Assembly: GCA_023251935.1 (NCBI GenBank)
Contig: JAHEXV010000007.1
Location: 1 to 63,498 of the forward strand
Origin: a bacterium
Lineage (GTDB): Bacteria > Actinomycetota > Thermoleophilia > Solirubrobacterales > 70-9
Reading direction: 5' to 3'
Length of the DNA stretch: 63,498 bases
In this document: positions 17,335 to 28,002 of the stretch, piece after piece
How the letters are laid out: every line of letters begins with the position of its first letter
Numbering within the stretch: the first letter of the stretch is position 1
The notes under the pieces: generated by a model
What the model was told of the DNA's origin: nothing
The model's database searches: none
What the model saw: only the letters and a program-made list of their open reading frames with translations
Made by a program: the position numbers and the translations under genes

Positions 17335-18417
17335 ATGCGCCTCGACTTCGACCTCGACCGGGTGCGGCTCGGCGAAGGGCCGACGCCGGTCCGCGAGCTC
17401 GCCGAGCTGGGCGCGGAGGGGGGCCGTGCGCCGGTCTGGATCAAGGACGATGGCGCCTACAGCGATCTGGGCGGAAACAAGGCCCGCAAGCTCGAGTGGC
17501 TGCTCGGCGACGCCGCCCGCCGCGGCAAGCGCACGATCCTGACCGGCGGGGCGCTGGGCACCAACCACGGTCTGGCGACGGCGCTGTTCGGGCGCCGCCA
17601 CGGGATGCGGACGGTGCTTGTGCTGGTGCCCCAGCCCGACACGGCTCACGTTCGTCGTCAGCTCGAACGGCTGCGCGAGACCGGCGCTGAGCTCCACTTT
17701 CCCCGCGGCGTCCGCCGCGCCTACCTGCTGGCCGCCTGGCTGTTCGTGGCCCGGACCAGCCCGCCGCTCGATTTCCCCTACTTCCTTCCCCCCGGAGGGT
17801 CGGTTCCGCTTGGCTGCGTGGGCTATGTCGAGGCCGCCGACGAGCTCCGCGCCCAGGTCGAGAGTGGCGAGCTGCCTGAGCCTTCCCACATCGTGGTGGC
17901 GCTCGGCAGCGGCGGGACGGCCGCGGGGCTCGCCGCCGGGCTGAAGCTGGCGGGGCTGCGCTCGCGCCTGGTCTGCGTGCTGGTCAACGACCTGACCAGG
18001 GTCGACGCGACCACCGTCGCCCGCCTCGCCCGCCGCACGCTGCGCCTCCTCGACAGGCACGGAGCGGATGTCGAGGACGTGGAGATCTCCCCGGAGGAGA
18101 TCGACGTCGTGCCAGGGTGGCTGGGCGCCGGGTACGGGCATTCGACGCCCGAGGCCACGGGCGCGATCGAGTTGCTCGCGGACCGCGCCGGGCTGACGCT
18201 GGAGCCCGTCTACACGGGGAAGGCGATGGCGGCGCTGCTCGGGCTCAACCGCCGCGGAGCCTTTGGGGAGGGCCCGGTCCTCTACTGGCACACCTACACC
18301 GCGCCGAAGGAGGCGCCGACCCGGGACCCGGCCGCCCCCGGCCGCGAAGCGCAGCAGGCGGATGCCACCCACCCGGCCGCCCCCGGACGCGAAGCGGAGG
18401 AGGCGGCCGGACGGTGA
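17335..18417 (+). CDS. PLP-dependent D-cysteine desulfhydrase/ACC deaminase family protein
   Basis: A 360-residue fold-type II PLP enzyme. The Schiff-base lysine lies in DLGGNKARKLEWLL, GGALGTNHGLATA forms the substrate loop, and the phosphate-binding GSGGTAAGL is near residue 190. The family deaminates D-cysteine, ACC or related amino acids; substrate unassigned. ATG 17335 was preferred to the upstream ATG 17182, which would run through an inverted repeat. The last 30 residues are a low-complexity tail with two PAAPGREA units encoded by a 26-bp duplication. Its stop overlaps the next gene (GTGA). Confidence 0.82.
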   Translation: MRLDFDLDRVRLGEGPTPVRELAELGAEGGRAPVWIKDDGAYSDLGGNKARKLEWLLGDAARRGKRTILTGGALGTNHGLATALFGRRHGMRTVLVLVPQPDTAHVRRQLERLRETGAELHFPRGVRRAYLLAAWLFVARTSPPLDFPYFLPPGGSVPLGCVGYVEAADELRAQVESGELPEPSHIVVALGSGGTAAGLAAGLKLAGLRSRLVCVLVNDLTRVDATTVARLARRTLRLLDRHGADVEDVEISPEEIDVVPGWLGAGYGHSTPEATGAIELLADRAGLTLEPVYTGKAMAALLGLNRRGAFGEGPVLYWHTYTAPKEAPTRDPAAPGREAQQADATHPAAPGREAEEAAGR

Positions 18418-19436
18418 TTATCTGGGTGGACTGCACGGCCGCCGCGCATCCGCTGGTCATGCGGCCGATCGTCGAGCGTCTCGAGGCGGGCGGGCACGAG
18501 GTGCGGGTGACGGCGCGCGCCTACGGGCAGACCGAGGGCGTTCTCGAGCGGCTCGGGATCGCATACGAGTCGGTCGGGCGGCATGGCGGCGGATCGGTGG
18601 CCGGCAAGGTTGGCGCCGCGGCGCGACGCAGCACGGCGTTGGCCCGGTGGGCGCGGCGCCAGCGCTTCGATCTGGGGCTGGGCCACGGCTCGGTCGACCT
18701 CGGGCTGGTCGCGGCGCTGCTGCGGATCCCCTCGGTCCAGATGCAGGACTATGAGCACGCGGGCCTGCAGCGCCAGATCGCCTTTCGCGCCGCCCGCCGC
18801 GTCCTCGCCCCGGACGCGATCCCGGCCGAGGCGATGCGTGGCGCCGGGGCCAACCCTCGAAAGCTGTTCCGCTATCCGGGCCTGAAGGAGGATTACTACC
18901 TGGCCGACTTCGAGCCCGATCGGGCGGTCCTCGATCAACTCGAGATCGACCCCCTAGGAATCCTGGTGGTCGTTCGCCCGCCGCCCGAGACCTCCTCCTA
19001 CCACGCCGCGAATCCCGTTTATGAGGGCGTCCTGGACCGGCTCGCCGGCGATCCGGAGGCGGTCGCGGTGGCGATCCCACGCACCGACGAACAGGCGGAC
19101 TCGCTGCGGCGACGGGCAACGAGCGGCGATCACGGATCGCGCCTGATCGTGCCCGGCCGCGCCATCGACGCGCAGAGCCTGATCGCCTTCGCGGATCTGG
19201 TCGTCAGTGCGGGCGGGACGATGAATCGCGAGGCGGTGGCGCTGGGAACGCCCGTCTACACGATCTTCAGCGGCCGCATGGGGGCCGTCGATCGGCGCCT
19301 GATCGCCGCCGGCCGCCTGCGGACCCTCACCGATCCCTCTCGATTGGAGCTGCGCAAGAAGGACACCGAGCCGGGAGTGCGAGATCCGCGCGACCCGCAG
19401 CTCCTGGTCGACGGAATCCTCGGGGCCGTCGGGTAG
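18414..19436 (+). CDS. DUF354 protein, glycosyltransferase-B-like
   Basis: A 340-residue protein. It begins VIIWVDCTAAAHPLVMRPIVERLEAGGHEV and has a C-terminal VSAGGTMNREAVALGTPVYT segment, matching DUF354, which resembles UDP-GlcNAc 2-epimerase or GT-B transferases. Reaction unknown. It starts at GTG 18414 (overlap GTGA with the PLP enzyme) after a GGAGGCGG site. Position before a WecA-like gene supports a role in surface polysaccharide assembly. Confidence 0.8.
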   Translation: MIIWVDCTAAAHPLVMRPIVERLEAGGHEVRVTARAYGQTEGVLERLGIAYESVGRHGGGSVAGKVGAAARRSTALARWARRQRFDLGLGHGSVDLGLVAALLRIPSVQMQDYEHAGLQRQIAFRAARRVLAPDAIPAEAMRGAGANPRKLFRYPGLKEDYYLADFEPDRAVLDQLEIDPLGILVVVRPPPETSSYHAANPVYEGVLDRLAGDPEAVAVAIPRTDEQADSLRRRATSGDHGSRLIVPGRAIDAQSLIAFADLVVSAGGTMNREAVALGTPVYTIFSGRMGAVDRRLIAAGRLRTLTDPSRLELRKKDTEPGVRDPRDPQLLVDGILGAVG

Positions 19437-19488
19437 TCTCGCCGGCGGGAGGAGCCCAAATGCCAGCGCTCGCCCACCCATCCACCTG

Positions 19489-20778
19489 ATGCTGGTCGAC
19501 GGAAGACCGCCGGACGTCTACGCGCTGTTCGCGTTCGGGGTCGCGGCCGTCCTCGCCTGGCTGCTGGTTCCGGTCGCCGAGCGCTTCGCGCGCCGGATCG
19601 GGGCGATGGACGTGCCCAACGAGCGCAGCCTGCACAGCGCTCCGACCCCGAAGCTGGGTGGGCTCGCGATCCTGGTCGGCGTGGTGGCCGCCGGCCTCCT
19701 GTTCCTTCCCTGGGCGCCGCAGACGCGCGCCATCCTCGCCGGCGCGGTGGTGATCGCGGTGGTGGGTGTGCTCGACGACGTCTTCGACCTGCCGGCCGGC
19801 CTGAAGCTGCTCGGGCAGGCGATCGCCGCGATGATCCCGGTCTTCAACGGCGTCCAGGTGACCGACTTCACGCTGCCGTTCATCGGCGGGATCGACCTCA
19901 CCCACGTCTTCTTTCACCACGTCCCCGTGCTCGGCAACGTCACCCTGGCGAAGGTGCTCACCGTGCTCGGGTTCGTCGCGGTGATGAACGTGATCAACTT
20001 CATCGACGGCGTCGACGGGCTCGCCGCCGGGGTCTGCGTGATCTCGGCGGTCACGCTGTCGATCATCGCCCTGTCGCTCGATCGTCCGGGTGCGGCCGTG
20101 CTGGCGGCGCTCACCGGGGGCGCGTCGCTCGGGTTCCTGCGCCACGGCTTCCCACCCGCCTCGAGCTTCATGGGCGATACGGGATCGAACCTGCTCGGCT
20201 ATCTGCTCGCCGCGACCGCCGTGCTGGGCGCGTTGAAGACCAACGCCGTGGTCGCCCTGTTCTTCCCCCTGATCGTGCTGGCGGTGCCGATCCTCGATAC
20301 CGGGTTCGTGGTTGCAAAGCGGATCAAGTACCGGCAGCCGCTGTACCGCGCGGATCGCTGGCACTTTCACCACCGGATGGCGAACATCGGCTTCTCCCAG
20401 CGCCGAACCCTGCTCTACCTGTACGGCTGGGCGCTGGTCCTGGCCGGGCTGGCGCTGGCGCTTCGCTTCGTTCCATACAGCGACAACCACGGCCATTTCG
20501 ATGCCGCGTGGACGGCCGTGATGATCGTCTGCGGGATCGCCGCCGTCGCCGCCAGCGTCTATCTGCTGGTCGCGCTGGAGATCCTCAAGCTGCGGCTGTC
20601 CCGCTTCCGGGAGCTGGTCGCCCGCGGGGTCCCGGTGCTGGGCCCAGAGCAGGTCGACGCAGGTGTGGTGGAGGAGCTCGAAACCGGGAGCTTCCCGATC
20701 GTCGATCCGGAGACCGGGGAGTTCGAGGCGGTCGGGCGCGACGGCGGCGAGCACGAGGCCCTGCGAACCGAGGAGTAG
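19489..20778 (+). CDS. WecA/TagO-like undecaprenyl-phosphate sugar-1-phosphate transferase
   Basis: A 429-residue polytopic membrane protein of the MraY/WecA family. It shows the Mg-binding DDVFDLP, NFIDGVDGLAAG and GDTGSNLLGY motifs and the C-terminal HFHHRM of the WecA branch. It transfers GlcNAc-1-phosphate (or similar) from UDP-sugar to undecaprenyl phosphate at the inner membrane, starting teichoic-acid-like or other polymers. A hydrophilic C-terminal tail of about 60 residues is an extension. Such genes often precede the atp operon in Actinobacteria. Confidence 0.9.
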   Translation: MLVDGRPPDVYALFAFGVAAVLAWLLVPVAERFARRIGAMDVPNERSLHSAPTPKLGGLAILVGVVAAGLLFLPWAPQTRAILAGAVVIAVVGVLDDVFDLPAGLKLLGQAIAAMIPVFNGVQVTDFTLPFIGGIDLTHVFFHHVPVLGNVTLAKVLTVLGFVAVMNVINFIDGVDGLAAGVCVISAVTLSIIALSLDRPGAAVLAALTGGASLGFLRHGFPPASSFMGDTGSNLLGYLLAATAVLGALKTNAVVALFFPLIVLAVPILDTGFVVAKRIKYRQPLYRADRWHFHHRMANIGFSQRRTLLYLYGWALVLAGLALALRFVPYSDNHGHFDAAWTAVMIVCGIAAVAASVYLLVALEILKLRLSRFRELVARGVPVLGPEQVDAGVVEELETGSFPIVDPETGEFEAVGRDGGEHEALRTEE

Positions 20779-20807
20779 AAACCGCACCGATCAGGCGCGA
20801 CCGGGCG

Positions 20808-20841
20808 CCGGGCTCGGAAGGAGCCCGGTTTGGGATATATT
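20808..20841 (+). terminator. Terminator-like hairpin with a -10 element for the atp operon
   Basis: CCGGGCTC (20808-20815), a five-base loop and GAGCCCGG (20821-20828) form a perfect 8-bp stem followed by TTTGGG. A -10-like TATATT follows at 20836-20841. The hairpin would end the WecA-like transcript while the TATATT starts the atp operon about 95 nt before its first gene. Confidence 0.55.
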
Positions 20842-20938
20842 CGGCCGCGCCGCCAAGCGCCGGGAGTTGCCGGGCCTGCGCGGCTATCTGTTCCTTCGGA
20901 GTCAATCCCGATGTCCCGTCCCGATGCAGGCAGCCCAG

Positions 20939-21136
20939 ATGACCGAGAGTCCCCCAGGGAGGGCGGACGCCGCCACCGCCGGCAGCCTTGTGCTGGGGGC
21001 GATGATCGCGTGCGCGGCGGTGGGCTTCGGGCTCGGGTCCCTCGTGGGTCTTGCTGTTCCGCTCGGGCTGGCCGGGCTGTTCCTGGGCCTCGGCGTGGGT
21101 CTTGCGCTTGTCTACGCTCGCTATAGAAGGATCTAG
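20939..21136 (+). CDS. Small two-helix membrane protein, AtpZ/AtpI-like
   Basis: A 65-residue protein with two hydrophobic segments separated by a glycine-rich turn (SLVLGAMIACAAVGFGLG, then PLGLAGLFLGLGVGLALVYA) and a basic end (YRRI). Size, topology and place just before atpB fit the AtpZ/AtpI accessory proteins thought to help c-ring assembly or Mg supply. ATG 20939 is used; ATG 20924 in the same frame is an alternative. Confidence 0.65.
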   Translation: MTESPPGRADAATAGSLVLGAMIACAAVGFGLGSLVGLAVPLGLAGLFLGLGVGLALVYARYRRI

Positions 21137-21161
21137 CTCCGTTAGCGGCAGGGCGGGGTCA

Positions 21162-21539
21162 TTGACCCTGGCGCTGCGCTACGGGGACCTCCTGCTGCTG
21201 GCGATCGCGCTGCCGGTCTTCGTGGTCGCGGGCTGGCCGCTCCTCGGCTACGGGGTCGCCGCCGGGGCGTGGCTGGCGCAGTGGGGGATCGAGCTGGCCG
21301 CCAACCGCCGCGCCGCTCGAGCGCTCGCGGAACGCGAGCGAAGGACGGCCCTCGGGGTGCTCGGCGCGGCGACCCTGGGCCGCGTCTGGCTGGTCACCCT
21401 CGCGATCCTGCTGGTCGGGCTGCTCGGCGCCCGGGCGGACGGCCTCGCCGCCGCCCTTCTGTCGCTGGTGCTGATCACCGCCCACTTGGGGGGTCGAGGC
21501 CTGGAGCGCCTGCTTGGGCCTCGCGGGGAGGCACGATGA
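21162..21539 (+). CDS. Membrane protein in the ATP synthase subunit I position
   Basis: About 125 residues with four hydrophobic segments, starting at TTG 21162 after AGGGCGGGG. It begins LALRYGDLLLLAIALPVF and has a charged middle loop rich in Ala, Arg and Glu. Sequence is not diagnostic, but length, topology and ATGA overlap with atpB match the second small atpI-like gene of many actinobacterial atp operons. Confidence 0.6.
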   Translation: MTLALRYGDLLLLAIALPVFVVAGWPLLGYGVAAGAWLAQWGIELAANRRAARALAERERRTALGVLGAATLGRVWLVTLAILLVGLLGARADGLAAALLSLVLITAHLGGRGLERLLGPRGEAR

Positions 21540-22444
21540 AGACTCGCACAAAGGTCCTGATCGGGCTCGGGGCCTACCTGGCGCTGGCGGTGGTGCTCGG
21601 CGTGATCTTCGGCAACGCGGGCAAGAACGACGAGTTCAAGCCGCAGAACGAGTTCAAGCTGGATGCCTGGATCCCGATCAAGGTCGGGGGCATCGACCTG
21701 AGCATCAACCGGGCGGTCTTCTACCTGCTGTTGGCGACCGGCCTGACGATCGCCACCATGGTCTGGATCTCGAGGCGCATGCAGCAGAAGCCGAACCGCG
21801 TGCAGACCGCCGTGGAGGTCGCCTACGACCTGACGCGAACCAACATCGCTGGCAGCAACATGGACGCCAGCATGGCCACGAGGTGGTTCCCCTTCGTCGC
21901 AACGCTGTTCTTCTTCATCTGGTTCTCGAACATCATCGGCTTCCTGCCGCTGCCGACCAACACGGAGAACGAGATCCATGTCTTCGGGCTGACCCTGCCC
22001 ACCTTGGCGATCTACGCGGCGACGGCAAACGTCTCGGTCCCGCTGGCGCTCACGCTGGTGGTGTGGATCTCCTACAACGTCCAGGGCATCCGCTCGAAGG
22101 GGTTCTTTCCGTATTTCGCCAGCTGGCTGCCGCCCGGGTTGGAGAACATGAACCCGCTCGGCAAGGCCTTCATATTCGTCATCGAGGCGATCTCCCAGTT
22201 CGCGCGCCTGATCTCGCTCTCGGTGCGACTGTTCGCCAACATCCTCGCCGGGCACCTGCTGCTGTTGTTCATGGGCGGCGGTCTAGCCGTTCTGCTTGGT
22301 CTCGCTGCCCTCGGGGTCCTCACCTTTCCGCTTGCCTTCTTCTTCTTGGTGCTCGAGCTGGGCCTGATCGCGACGCTTCAAGCATTCATCTTCGCCACCC
22401 TCACCGCTATCTACCTCGGCGGGGCAACCGCCAAGAGTCACTAG
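21536..22444 (+). CDS. atpB: ATP synthase F0 subunit a
   Basis: A 302-residue membrane subunit. The essential arginine lies in SLSVRLFANILAGH, and the final helix region LELGLIATLQAFIFATLTAIYL is conserved. It forms the proton half-channels against the c-ring. ATG 21536 overlaps the preceding stop and gives a short cytoplasmic start (MKTRTKV) before the first helix. The N-terminal 60 residues are typical for actinobacterial AtpB. Confidence 0.95.
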   Translation: MKTRTKVLIGLGAYLALAVVLGVIFGNAGKNDEFKPQNEFKLDAWIPIKVGGIDLSINRAVFYLLLATGLTIATMVWISRRMQQKPNRVQTAVEVAYDLTRTNIAGSNMDASMATRWFPFVATLFFFIWFSNIIGFLPLPTNTENEIHVFGLTLPTLAIYAATANVSVPLALTLVVWISYNVQGIRSKGFFPYFASWLPPGLENMNPLGKAFIFVIEAISQFARLISLSVRLFANILAGHLLLLFMGGGLAVLLGLAALGVLTFPLAFFFLVLELGLIATLQAFIFATLTAIYLGGATAKSH

Positions 22445-22459
22445 AAAAGGAGTTGTTCA

Positions 22460-22735
22460 ATGGCTGATCTGTTGGTTCCTCTCGCTCAGGCGACCGACCT
22501 CACCCCGGTAACTGACGCCGGCAAGGCGATCGCGCTGGGCGTCGGAGCCGGGCTCGGCTCGATCGGAGCCGGGATCGGCATCGGGTTCATCTTCGGCAAG
22601 GAGATCGAGTCGGTCGCGCGCCAGCCGGAGATGAAGGACGAGCTCCAGGCGATCCGCTGGCTGGGCTTCGCGCTCACCGAGGCGGTCGCCTTCTACACGT
22701 TCATCTTCGGGCTGATCGCCTTCTTCCTCTCCTAG
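22460..22735 (+). CDS. atpE: ATP synthase F0 subunit c
   Basis: A 91-residue hairpin protein. The glycine-rich first helix is [13 protein letters not shown], the polar loop is ARQPE, and the ion-binding Glu lies in the second helix ([12 protein letters not shown]). Ala after that Glu, rather than Ser/Thr, favours proton over sodium coupling. A strong AAAAGGAG precedes ATG 22460, fitting the high copy number of subunit c. Confidence 0.95.
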   Translation: MADLLVPLAQATDLTPVTDAGKAIALGVGAGLGSIGAGIGIGFIFGKEIESVARQPEMKDELQAIRWLGFALTEAVAFYTFIFGLIAFFLS

Positions 22736-22738
22736 CCC

Positions 22739-23317
22739 GTGTCCACCGCCGCTTCGATAGCCACGCAGGTCCCGCCCGCGGACAGCGGCAGCTTCCTGGT
22801 CTCGCCTGGGCTCGGTTTGATGATCTGGACGCTGGTCCTGTTCGTGTTCACGATGTGGGTGCTCGGCAAGGTCGCCTTCCCACGGATTCAGGAGGCGCTC
22901 GACAAGCGCGCCAGGGCGATCCGCGAGAGCATCGAGGCGGCGGAGCGCCAGCGCCAAGAGGCCGATGAGCTCCTGAACGAGTACCGGGAGCGGCTCAAGG
23001 AGGCCCGGGAGCAGGCGGAGGACATCACCGAGCGAGCCCGCAAGGCCGCCGACGTGGCGAAGGCGGAGGCCGCCGAGCTGGGCCAGGAGAAGCGCGAGCA
23101 GCTCGTCGCCGCGGCGCGGCGCGACATCGAGACCGAGACCCGGCGCTCCCTGGAGCGGATCCGCAAGGAGGTCGCCGACCTGACCGTGTTGGCCACCGAG
23201 AAGGTCACCCGGCGGACGCTCGACGCCGACGACCAGAAGCGCCTGGTCGAGGAGGCCCTCTCCGAGGTCGACTTCTCGGCCCTGGCGGGCAATGGCAGCC
23301 ACGAGGAGGCTCGGTAG
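22739..23317 (+). CDS. atpF: ATP synthase F0 subunit b
   Basis: A 192-residue protein: one N-terminal membrane helix (about 25-45), then a long charged coiled coil rich in Glu, Arg and Ala that forms the peripheral stalk. It starts at GTG 22739, three bases after the atpE stop. It ends immediately before the atpH start. No fused delta domain is present, unlike mycobacterial AtpFH. Confidence 0.92.
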   Translation: MSTAASIATQVPPADSGSFLVSPGLGLMIWTLVLFVFTMWVLGKVAFPRIQEALDKRARAIRESIEAAERQRQEADELLNEYRERLKEAREQAEDITERARKAADVAKAEAAELGQEKREQLVAAARRDIETETRRSLERIRKEVADLTVLATEKVTRRTLDADDQKRLVEEALSEVDFSALAGNGSHEEAR

Positions 23318-23851
23318 GTGGAGGAGATCGCTCGGGTCTACGCGGACGCGCTGTTCGGCGTCGCCAAGCAGCACGGCAAGCTCGACGCGATCCGCGAGCA
23401 GCTCGGCCAGTTCGCGGACGCGATCGCCGCAAATACCGATCTGCAGGTGTTCTTCTTCAGCCCTTACTTCTCCTCGGCCGAGAAGCGCGACGGCATCGCG
23501 CGCGCCGTCTCGGGGGCCGAGCCTGAGCTGGTCAACTTCCTCGAACTGCTGGCCGAGAAGCACCGGACGCCGGTGATCTTCCGCATCCGCGCCCGATTCG
23601 ACGAGCTATGGGCCGAGGCGAACAGGCAGCTCGAGGTCAGGTTGACGAGCGCGGTCGAGCTCGATCCCGAGGTGGTGAGCCGCGTTCGGGCCGAGATCGA
23701 GCGCCAGACCGACCGCACGATCGAGCTCGAGTCGAGCGTCGACGCGGGCATCATCGGCGGCCTCGTGCTGCGAGTCGGCAACATGGTGGTGGACGCGAGC
23801 CTGCGCGGCAGGCTGGAGAGACTGAGAAAGGAAGTCGCCCAGGCGGTATAG
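23318..23851 (+). CDS. atpH: ATP synthase F1 subunit delta
   Basis: A 177-residue delta subunit: N-terminal helical bundle beginning [15 protein letters not shown], and C-terminal [28 protein letters not shown], the family signature. It joins the b stalk to the top of F1. It starts at GTG 23318 directly after the atpF stop. An 80-nt gap with two hairpins separates it from atpA. Confidence 0.92.
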   Translation: MEEIARVYADALFGVAKQHGKLDAIREQLGQFADAIAANTDLQVFFFSPYFSSAEKRDGIARAVSGAEPELVNFLELLAEKHRTPVIFRIRARFDELWAEANRQLEVRLTSAVELDPEVVSRVRAEIERQTDRTIELESSVDAGIIGGLVLRVGNMVVDASLRGRLERLRKEVAQAV

Positions 23852-23858
23852 GTGGTGA

Positions 23859-23904
23859 GGGGCCTTGGCCCCGAAAGCAGCATGTAAGGCCGCCGCAGGC
23901 GGCC
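23859..23904 (+). other. Two adjacent mRNA hairpins between atpH and atpA
   Basis: GGGGCC-TT-GGCCCC (23859-23872) and GGCCGCC-GCA-GGCGGCC (23888-23904) are perfect stems with tiny loops in the only sizeable gap inside the atp operon. Without U-tracts they look like processing or stability elements placed before the F1 genes; partial attenuation is also possible. Confidence 0.55.
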
Positions 23905-23931
23905 GCAAGAGATTCAAGGAGAAAGACAAAC

Positions 23932-25590
23932 GTGGAAATCAAGCCGGATGAGATTGCCAAGATCCTGCGCGAGCGGATCGAGGGCCTGGACACCGGGGGC
24001 GCCGAGCTCGCGGAGGTCGGGACGGTCCTCTCCGTGGCCGACGGGATCGCCCGCGTCCACGGCCTCGACAATTGCATGGCGCTCGAGATGCTCGAGCTGC
24101 CCCACGATGTCACCGGTCTGGCGCTGAACCTCGAGCAGGACAACGTCGGCACGGTGCTGTTCGGAGCCTGGGACCAGGTGGTCGAGGGCGACACCGTGAA
24201 GCGGACCGGCAAGCTGCTCGAGATCCCGGTCGGCGAGGCGCTCCTCGGTCGCATGGTCGACCCGCTCGGGCGACCGCTGGACGACAAGGGTGAGGTTCAC
24301 ACCGACCAGACCCGCCCGGCGGAGTTCAAGGCGCCGGGAGTCGTCCAGCGCCAACCGGTCAGCACCCCGGTGCAGACGGGCCTCAAGGCGATCGACGGGA
24401 TGATCCCGATCGGCCGCGGGCAGCGCGAGCTGATCATCGGCGATCGCCAGACCGGCAAGACGGCGATCGCGATCGACACGATCATCAACAACCGGGACAA
24501 GGACCTCGTCTGCATCTACGTCGCGATCGGGCAGCGGATGTCGACCGTGGTCCAGGTGATGGAGACGCTCGAGAAGTACGGGGCGATGGAGAACACGATC
24601 ATCGTCGCGGCGCCGGCCAACGAGGCGGCGCCGATCAAGTACATGGCCCCCTACGCCGGGTGCGCGATGGGCGAGCACTTCCTCTACGACGGCAAGGACG
24701 CCCTCTGCATCTACGACGACCTCACCAAGCACGCCTACGCCTACCGGCAGATGTCGCTGCTGTTGCGCCGCCCGCCGGGCCGCGAGGCCTACCCGGGCGA
24801 CGTCTTCTACCTCCACTCCCGCCTGCTGGAGCGGGCGGTGAGGCTGAACGACGATCTGGGCGGCGGCTCGCTCACCGCGCTGCCGGTCATCGAGACGCAG
24901 GCCAACGACGTCTCGGCCTACATCCCTACCAACGTGATCTCGATCACCGACGGCCAGATCTTCCTCGAGTCCGACCTCTTCTACAGCGGCACCCGGCCGG
25001 CGATCAACGTCGGGATCTCCGTCTCACGGGTGGGTGGAGACGCCCAGCGCAAGGCGATGAAGAGGGTGGCCGGCAAGCTTCGCCTCGACCTCTCGCAGTA
25101 CCGGGACCTGGAGGCCTTCGCGCAGTTCGGCTCCGAGCTCGACCCCGAGACTCAGAGGTCGCTGGCGCGCGGCGAGCGGCTGGTCGAGATGCTGAACCAG
25201 AAGGAGCGCCAGCCGCTGTCGGTGGCGGAGCAGGTGGCCTCGATCTACGCCGGCACGGGTGGCTACCTGGACCGGATCAAGACCGAGCGGGTCCAGGCGT
25301 TCCTCGAGAACCTCCTCGCGCGGCTCAAGGCCGAGTATTCCGAGCTCATGGACCGGATCGACGGGGGCGAGCTGTCGGATGAGGACGAGCGGGCGTTGGG
25401 CGACGCGATCGCGGAGACGGTCGACGATTTCGGCCCCGACTTCGATGCCGAGGGCAGCCCGCTGGAGGAGGGGGAGTCCGACCGCCTGCGTTCGGAGGAG
25501 GAGAGGGCCCGGCCCGGCCGGACAGCCCCGGAAGCGGGAATCGGAGAGGGCGAAACCGGCGAGCGTGAGGCCGAGGAGGTGCCGGCATAG
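23932..25590 (+). CDS. atpA: ATP synthase F1 subunit alpha
   Basis: A 552-residue alpha subunit. The Walker A is [15 protein letters not shown] and the [10 protein letters not shown] signature follows. It starts at GTG 23932 after CAAGGAG, giving [12 protein letters not shown]. The last 45 residues form an acidic, Glu-rich extension beyond the usual end, like the C-terminal tails of other actinobacterial alpha subunits. Its TAG stop overlaps the proposed AUA start of atpG. Confidence 0.95.
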   Translation: MEIKPDEIAKILRERIEGLDTGGAELAEVGTVLSVADGIARVHGLDNCMALEMLELPHDVTGLALNLEQDNVGTVLFGAWDQVVEGDTVKRTGKLLEIPVGEALLGRMVDPLGRPLDDKGEVHTDQTRPAEFKAPGVVQRQPVSTPVQTGLKAIDGMIPIGRGQRELIIGDRQTGKTAIAIDTIINNRDKDLVCIYVAIGQRMSTVVQVMETLEKYGAMENTIIVAAPANEAAPIKYMAPYAGCAMGEHFLYDGKDALCIYDDLTKHAYAYRQMSLLLRRPPGREAYPGDVFYLHSRLLERAVRLNDDLGGGSLTALPVIETQANDVSAYIPTNVISITDGQIFLESDLFYSGTRPAINVGISVSRVGGDAQRKAMKRVAGKLRLDLSQYRDLEAFAQFGSELDPETQRSLARGERLVEMLNQKERQPLSVAEQVASIYAGTGGYLDRIKTERVQAFLENLLARLKAEYSELMDRIDGGELSDEDERALGDAIAETVDDFGPDFDAEGSPLEEGESDRLRSEEERARPGRTAPEAGIGEGETGEREAEEVPA

Positions 25591-26507
25591 CCACCCAGAA
25601 GGAAGTCAGGAACCGCATCTCCAGCGTCAAGAACATCCACAAGATCACCCGGGCGATGGAGATGGTGGCGGCGGCGCGGCTGCGGCGCGCCGAGCAGCGC
25701 ATCCAGGCGATGCGCCCCTACGCCGAGGCGATCCGCAGGATGGCGCGGGACGTTTCCGAAGCGTCGGAGGGGTCCGCTGCGAGGGTGCATCTGCTGGAGC
25801 AACGTGAGCCCGCTACCAAGGTCGGGATCCTGCTGGTCACCGGCGATCGCGGCCTCGCGGGAGCCTTCAACACCCAGATCGTTCGCGAGGGCCTGAGGTT
25901 AAAGCGCGAGTACCGGTCGGAAGGCCGGACCGTGACATTCTCGGTCGTAGGCCGGCGCGGCAACTCGACCATGCAGTTCCGCGGCGAGGATGTGGCCGAG
26001 TCCTATGTCGGCTTCACCGAGAGGCCGGCGTTCGCCGACGCGCGCCGGATCTCACGCGATCTGACCGCGGCATACACGGACGGCGGTCTCGATCGGGTGG
26101 ACCTGGTCTATAACCGGTACGTCTCGCCGCTGACCCAGTACGTGCGCCGCCACACGCTGCTCCCCCTCCGTGAGTCAGAGGTCTTCGGGGAGCGCGCGCA
26201 GGGCGCGGAGACGGAACCGGACGCCGAGCTCGCCGATGCTGACCGTCGAGCATCCTGGATCTACGAGCCCGAGGCCGAGGAGCTCCTGCCGATGCTATTC
26301 GAGGAGTACGCGGACCTCTCCGTCTACAGGGCGCTGCTCGAGTCGGCCGCCTCGGAGCTCGGGGCGCGGATGACGGCGATGCGCAGCGCATCGGAGAACG
26401 CGCAGGAGATGATCGCCGACCTGACCCTGGAGATGAACCGGGTGCGACAGGCGGAGATCACCCAGGAGATCCTCGAAGTCGTCGGAGGCGCCGAGGCGCT
26501 TGGATAG
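25587..26507 (+). CDS. atpG: ATP synthase F1 subunit gamma, apparent AUA start
   Basis: The gamma subunit N-terminus normally reads M-A-x-x-x-E-I/V-x-x-R-I. That sequence is present in frame as [20 protein letters not shown], but the codon before Ala is ATA (25587-25589). Upstream to the in-frame TGA at 25566 there is no ATG, GTG, TTG or CTG. GAGGAGGT (25573-25580) sits six bases before ATA, and the codon overlaps the atpA stop as ATAG. The first ATG (25656) would delete 23 conserved residues of the rotor helix. From ATA the protein is 306 residues with a normal C-terminus. A base error is possible, but G at 25589 would remove the atpA stop. Confidence 0.85.
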   Translation: MATQKEVRNRISSVKNIHKITRAMEMVAAARLRRAEQRIQAMRPYAEAIRRMARDVSEASEGSAARVHLLEQREPATKVGILLVTGDRGLAGAFNTQIVREGLRLKREYRSEGRTVTFSVVGRRGNSTMQFRGEDVAESYVGFTERPAFADARRISRDLTAAYTDGGLDRVDLVYNRYVSPLTQYVRRHTLLPLRESEVFGERAQGAETEPDAELADADRRASWIYEPEAEELLPMLFEEYADLSVYRALLESAASELGARMTAMRSASENAQEMIADLTLEMNRVRQAEITQEILEVVGGAEALG

Positions 26508-26546
26508 CCCTCGCAGCCGAGAACCAGACAACCCGAACTGAGCTGA

Positions 26547-27995
<1,449 letters not shown>

Positions 27996-28002
27996 GCTGG
28001 CC

